Assembly: GCF_014170305.1 (NCBI RefSeq)
Contig: NZ_LZZT01000045.1
Span: 62,001-126,000 of the forward strand
DNA length: 64,000 bases
From: Achromobacter sp. UMC71
GTDB lineage: Bacteria > Pseudomonadota > Gammaproteobacteria > Burkholderiales > Burkholderiaceae_B
Direction of reading: 5' to 3'
Positions within the stretch are counted from its first letter, which is position 1, and each line of letters begins with the position of its first letter. The notes under the pieces were generated by a model. The model did no database searches. It was given only the letters and a program-made list of their open reading frames with translations, and was not told where the DNA came from. The position numbers were made by a program, and so were the translations under genes. Positions 61,405 to 64,000 of the stretch are shown here, one piece after another.

Positions 61405-62037
61405 GTGACCGAAAACAGCCAGGGCCGGCGCGGCCGGCCCGCCAACGCAGCGCTTCGCCAAACGATCGTCGACGCCGCCGGCGAACTCTTTGTGGAATTG
61501 GGATTTCAAGCGACGACCATGGACAAGGTCGCGCAGAGGGCGCAGATATCCAAACTCAGCATCTATCGGCACTTCGAGAACAAGGAGGCGCTGTTCAGCG
61601 CGGCCATGGTGGCTCACTGCCATCAATTTGCACCCCTGGCCCTTTCTGACAGTGTCGGCGGTTCGGCCGAAGATCAGCTCATGGCGGTGGGATCATCCCT
61701 GCTTCGCACGCTGTTAAGCCCGGATGTCCGTAGTGTCGAAGCCATGGTTTTGGCCGACAAGACGAATCAAAAGTCGTTAAGCAAGCTCCATTACGAAGCC
61801 GGGCCCGCCCATGTCATCGCCCAAGTCGAGGCCGTGCTGCATAAGTTGCACGCGAAAGCGATTCTGAACGTACCCGATGCTCGCCGATCCGCCCGCTTGT
61901 TTGCCGCGCTTTTCAAAGGATCAGATCTTCTGCTTATCGCACGCTTCGATGAGGCGAGAGCAGAGGATGACAGCGAAATCGAATCCTATTGCCGTTCGGC
62001 CGTCGCCATGTTCATCGCTGCGCACGGAGGCATCTAA
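61405..62037 (+). CDS. TetR/AcrR-family transcriptional regulator
   Basis: 210 residues from GTG 61405. An N-terminal helix-turn-helix (about 12-60; AAGELFVELGFQATTMDKVAQ, SKLSIYRHFENKEALF) and a C-terminal ligand domain of the TetR_C AefR-like kind. It probably senses a toxic compound or redox cue and controls the divergent flavoprotein and itself through the dyad 41 bp upstream. Confidence 0.9.
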   Translation: MTENSQGRRGRPANAALRQTIVDAAGELFVELGFQATTMDKVAQRAQISKLSIYRHFENKEALFSAAMVAHCHQFAPLALSDSVGGSAEDQLMAVGSSLLRTLLSPDVRSVEAMVLADKTNQKSLSKLHYEAGPAHVIAQVEAVLHKLHAKAILNVPDARRSARLFAALFKGSDLLLIARFDEARAEDDSEIESYCRSAVAMFIAAHGGI

Positions 62038-62180
62038 AAGTGCGCTATCGCGGCTTGATGAAGAATCCGCAGAGTTGCATACCCTGTTCGCTCTAATCAA
62101 TCTGTGGATGATGCGCGCACGCCGATGGGCGAGGCCACTGCACGCGCGCAAAAGCCGCCTCACCAGCGCACGGTTCTAAG
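62038..62180 (+). pseudogene. IS5-type transposase C-terminal remnant, frameshifted
   Basis: Right after the TetR stop one frame reads VRYRGLMKNP and, after a shift, another reads AELHTLFALINLWMMRA. Together they give the typical C-terminus of IS5-group transposases (K(V/I)RYRGLxKN...LFALxNLWMxR). The rest of the element is gone. Recognised by motif only. Confidence 0.55.
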
Positions 62181-62612
62181 CGCCCGCAGAGGCCGGTGAC
62201 CGGTATCCCTGGCGACGGCGGGGAATGACCGTTCCACTCCAATACCTGCCCGTCGAACAGAGACTGCTCGACCGGCTGCAATGGGTCGGTAGCAGCCGTT
62301 GACGAATGGCCGCTTCCGGCGAACCGCCCAAGCCGCAGTGCGGTGTCGGCTTGAGTGAATGATTCAGGCTCAAACGAGCGCGGTTTGAACCTCCACTGTT
62401 TCGCCGTCGCTGGCGTGGATACTGGTCCACGCTAGTAGCTCTACGCCGTGCGGTACTTAAATCTAGGCTACGAAGTCTCAACGATTCTGAGCATTCAGCC
62501 AAACGCAAACGCGCAAATTCCCCCTAAAAGCGCCCTCGGCCACCTCGTGCCCCTACCCCCGATGGACCGCCCGCGCAGAGAAAGCGCTTGGGAGTGTCAA
62601 GTATTCCGCGAT
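62181..62612. other. gene-free stretch
   Basis: I see no recognisable gene, RNA or repeat in these 432 bases. Codon pattern is poor in every frame. Probably degraded mobile-element DNA between two remnants. Confidence 0.4.
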
Positions 62613-62858
62613 CTACCGGCCTATCGGCAAGCTGGGTAACAGCATATCCGCAAGGGTTTGACCTGCAGAGCGATTGAGAAGACAAGCTTGCATGCCAAAA
62701 ACTCTCGGCCCCTCTAGATCGGCGATAACGGTATCCCCAACAAACAACACCTCATCTGCAACGACGTCCAGTTTCTCAAGCAAGAACTGATAGATGCGTG
62801 GCTGCGGCTTTACCGCTCCAACGTCATAACTCATGGCATAGGCATCAAGCATTGGATC
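62613..62858 (-). pseudogene. HAD-superfamily hydrolase, C-terminal part only
   Basis: About 80 residues: GAVKPQPRIYQFLLEKL, then VLFVGDTVIADLEGPRVFGMQACLLNR, the motif III Lys and motif IV Asp pair of HAD phosphatases. The N-terminal half with the nucleophile DxD motif is missing; the frame breaks at the palindromic element that begins 2 bp upstream. It cannot be an active phosphatase. Confidence 0.75.
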
Positions 62859-62860
62859 CC

Positions 62861-62925
62861 AAATAAGGTGTCAGACTACGTTTTGAGGGGCGCTCGTCGA
62901 AAACGTAGTCTGACACCGTTATTTA
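62861..62925. repeat. palindromic element, copy 3 (48 kb from the CDI copies)
   Basis: Left arm AAATAAGGTGTCAGACTACG with TTTT (62861-62884) and right arm AAAACGTAGTCTGACACC, then GTTATTTA (62899-62925): same arms as at 13.7 and 14.4 kb with one inserted base on the right, and a short 14-bp centre. It truncates the HAD gene on one side and supplies the stop codon of a small ORF on the other. Confidence 0.8.
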
Positions 62926-63168
62926 GAGAACCGGGTCAGGCATGGCTGGCGACCAACCCGCCTGTTGCCCCCAGATCGCCACCAGCGGCGCCCCTTCTAT
63001 CCACCGTTGCCTCAGCAGTTCCTGCCCGGTGCTCTTGCTCTCAGGCTTCTGCATTTTCTGTGCCATATGGCGGAATACTCCCGTAATTATCCTTGTTTTC
63101 CAGCTGTCGCCGGGGTCCGAGAACGCGTCAACAAAAGTAGACAAGTGACGACAATACTGCCGAGACAA
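62923..63168 (-). CDS. hypothetical small ORF ending in the palindromic element
   Basis: 81 residues with no recognised domain; a Lys/Gln-rich middle (MAQKMQKPESKSTGQELL) and a Trp-containing end (RQRWIEGAPLVAIWGQQAGW). Its TAA lies within the repeat arm, as for two CDI immunity genes. It could be the tail of a gene broken by the element, or non-coding. Low trust. Confidence 0.3.
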   Translation of the reverse strand: MSRQYCRHLSTFVDAFSDPGDSWKTRIITGVFRHMAQKMQKPESKSTGQELLRQRWIEGAPLVAIWGQQAGWSPAMPDPVL

Positions 63169-63180
63169 GCGTTATAACGC

Positions 63181-63534
63181 GAATTGCAACTTCCCGAACG
63201 TACCTGATCCACCAGTCTATATGCCGCGCCCGGATCGAAGAGTTATCAAGGAAACGCGGAGTTTAACGTGCCTTGGCAGAGAAAAAAGAGGCTTACAAGA
63301 ATGTCTTACCTCGGTCCAGCTCCCCATGCCTGATTTGTTACGGGCTTCCGAGCTTCCCCCATTTCAGTATGGCGCCGTATGGCCACGAAAATTTTTCCTT
63401 TCACAAGTCGGCAGGTGGCTGCCGCAGGCCACCTGGTTCAAAGCGAATTTTTTCAATGTCCGCTTAGGGTTGAGGCCGTGTGGAAATGCTTTTCGTCCTG
63501 ACAGCCACAGCACAATCGCCTGGACCGCATTAAC
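63181..63534. other. stretch without a supported gene
   Basis: Several short frames overlap here in different phases, none with a ribosome site or recognisable domain. One of them may be the displaced N-terminal part of the phosphatase-like ORF that follows, if a frameshift lies near 63.49-63.53 kb. Confidence 0.3.
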
Positions 63535-63933
63535 TTGGGCGGTCTTGAATTCGATTTTTCGAAGCGGGGCTCACTCAAAGCCGTTTGGGCGGCCCGGATA
63601 GGGCCTGAGTTGGGTTATTGGTCACATGAAGGGCGACGCGTCTATGGGGGGATTACCATTCCTAACGAGTACATCTCGATAGTCGTGCATTGCGAGGGCG
63701 GATTCTCGAGGTCACGTGCCGTCGCGTTAGCGCTTCATGAGCACAATGGGTTCGCAACGGACCTGGCGACTTTGAAGGAAGCAAACCCGTCCATTCTGGA
63801 GCTAATGAGAGCAGTGCGTAGGCAAGTCACCTCGCATAAGCCTCGCCAATGTTCAACCGACGGCTTCCCTTACGTCCTCAATGCTTGTTACTTAACCCAG
63901 GCGCGCTTGACGTCATTCCGCCGCCAGGCTTGA
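63535..63933 (+). CDS. protein with a tyrosine-phosphatase-like HCx5R motif, possibly 5'-damaged
   Basis: 132 residues from a TTG without a ribosome site. The core VVHCEGGFSRSRAVALAL carries the P-loop signature of tyrosine/dual-specificity phosphatases: Cys53 nucleophile and Arg59, followed by the usual helix. The general-acid Asp region cannot be placed, and the domain is shorter than usual, so the 5' part may lie in another frame upstream. Codon use is less GC-rich than the chromosome. Tentative. Confidence 0.4.
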   Translation: MGGLEFDFSKRGSLKAVWAARIGPELGYWSHEGRRVYGGITIPNEYISIVVHCEGGFSRSRAVALALHEHNGFATDLATLKEANPSILELMRAVRRQVTSHKPRQCSTDGFPYVLNACYLTQARLTSFRRQA

Positions 63934-64000
63934 AGGAAACTCCAGAAATGGCGAAGGCGATAGCACCCGAATGCTTCGAGTTGCCCGAGTGAGCGCAACA

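Overview
The window is GC-rich DNA of a betaproteobacterium, most likely Alcaligenaceae (Achromobacter or Bordetella type). The evidence is a Bug-family tripartite-carrier receptor, an FhaB/FhaC-type two-partner secretion locus, strong G/C third-position use, and the general gene style. Two stretches depart from this background: an AT-rich patch at about 12.1-15.1 kb that holds contact-dependent-inhibition (CDI) debris, and the last 4 kb, which is rich in remnants.

Left part (1-11.5 kb, ordinary chromosome): a phosphopantetheinyl transferase cut by the window edge, a thiolase, a DUF4168 secreted protein, a glutathione S-transferase, an ABC-2 exporter pair on the minus strand, a NarL-type two-component system, and then a tightly coupled NrtA/B/D-like uptake system ending in cyanase (a cyanate uptake and detoxification operon). 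A perfect inverted repeat lies in its promoter. Pyridoxal kinase follows on the minus strand.

AT-rich island (11.7-15.1 kb): an IS4-type transposase fragment, then three tandem orphan CDI toxin/immunity cassettes on the minus strand. Each has a truncated CdiA C-terminus followed by a small paralogous two-helix membrane immunity protein. The cassettes are separated by copies of one palindromic element (arm: AAAACGTAGTCTGACACC, then TTATTTT), which also appears at 62.9 kb beside another truncated gene. A RES toxin with an Xre/MbcA/ParS-type antitoxin follows; its gene junction has been duplicated.

Centre (16.2-55.7 kb, minus strand): the most interesting locus. It has the gene content of the Pseudomonas aeruginosa PUMA3/Pdt region (vreA-vreI-vreR, pdtA, pdtB, exbB2-exbD2-tonB4 and followers), but the regulatory and adhesin part is duplicated. 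Module 2 is STN protein - ECF sigma - FecR-type anti-sigma - 4175-aa hemagglutinin. Module 1 is the same set with a 4222-aa hemagglutinin. After module 1 come one FhaC/PdtB-type transporter, a DUF2341-LamG-ExbB fusion, ExbD, TonB, a porin, a coiled-coil periplasmic protein, a YbjN protein and a parvulin foldase. The promoters support a two-tier circuit. Both STN genes have PhoB-like direct repeats of 11-bp period at identical distance from a -10. Both hemagglutinin genes and the transporter gene share a 48-bp promoter architecture that looks like the target of the encoded ECF sigma factors. The inferred logic is: phosphate starvation, PhoB, sigma/anti-sigma relay, then secretion of two giant surface proteins through one shared pore.

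Right part (55.8-64 kb): a small secreted protein; a Bug receptor, GST and class II aldolase cluster with an XRE-cupin regulator and a cupin protein; a thioredoxin-reductase-like flavoprotein divergent from a TetR regulator; then remnants (IS5-type transposase tail, truncated HAD hydrolase, palindromic element) and a possible tyrosine-phosphatase-like ORF.
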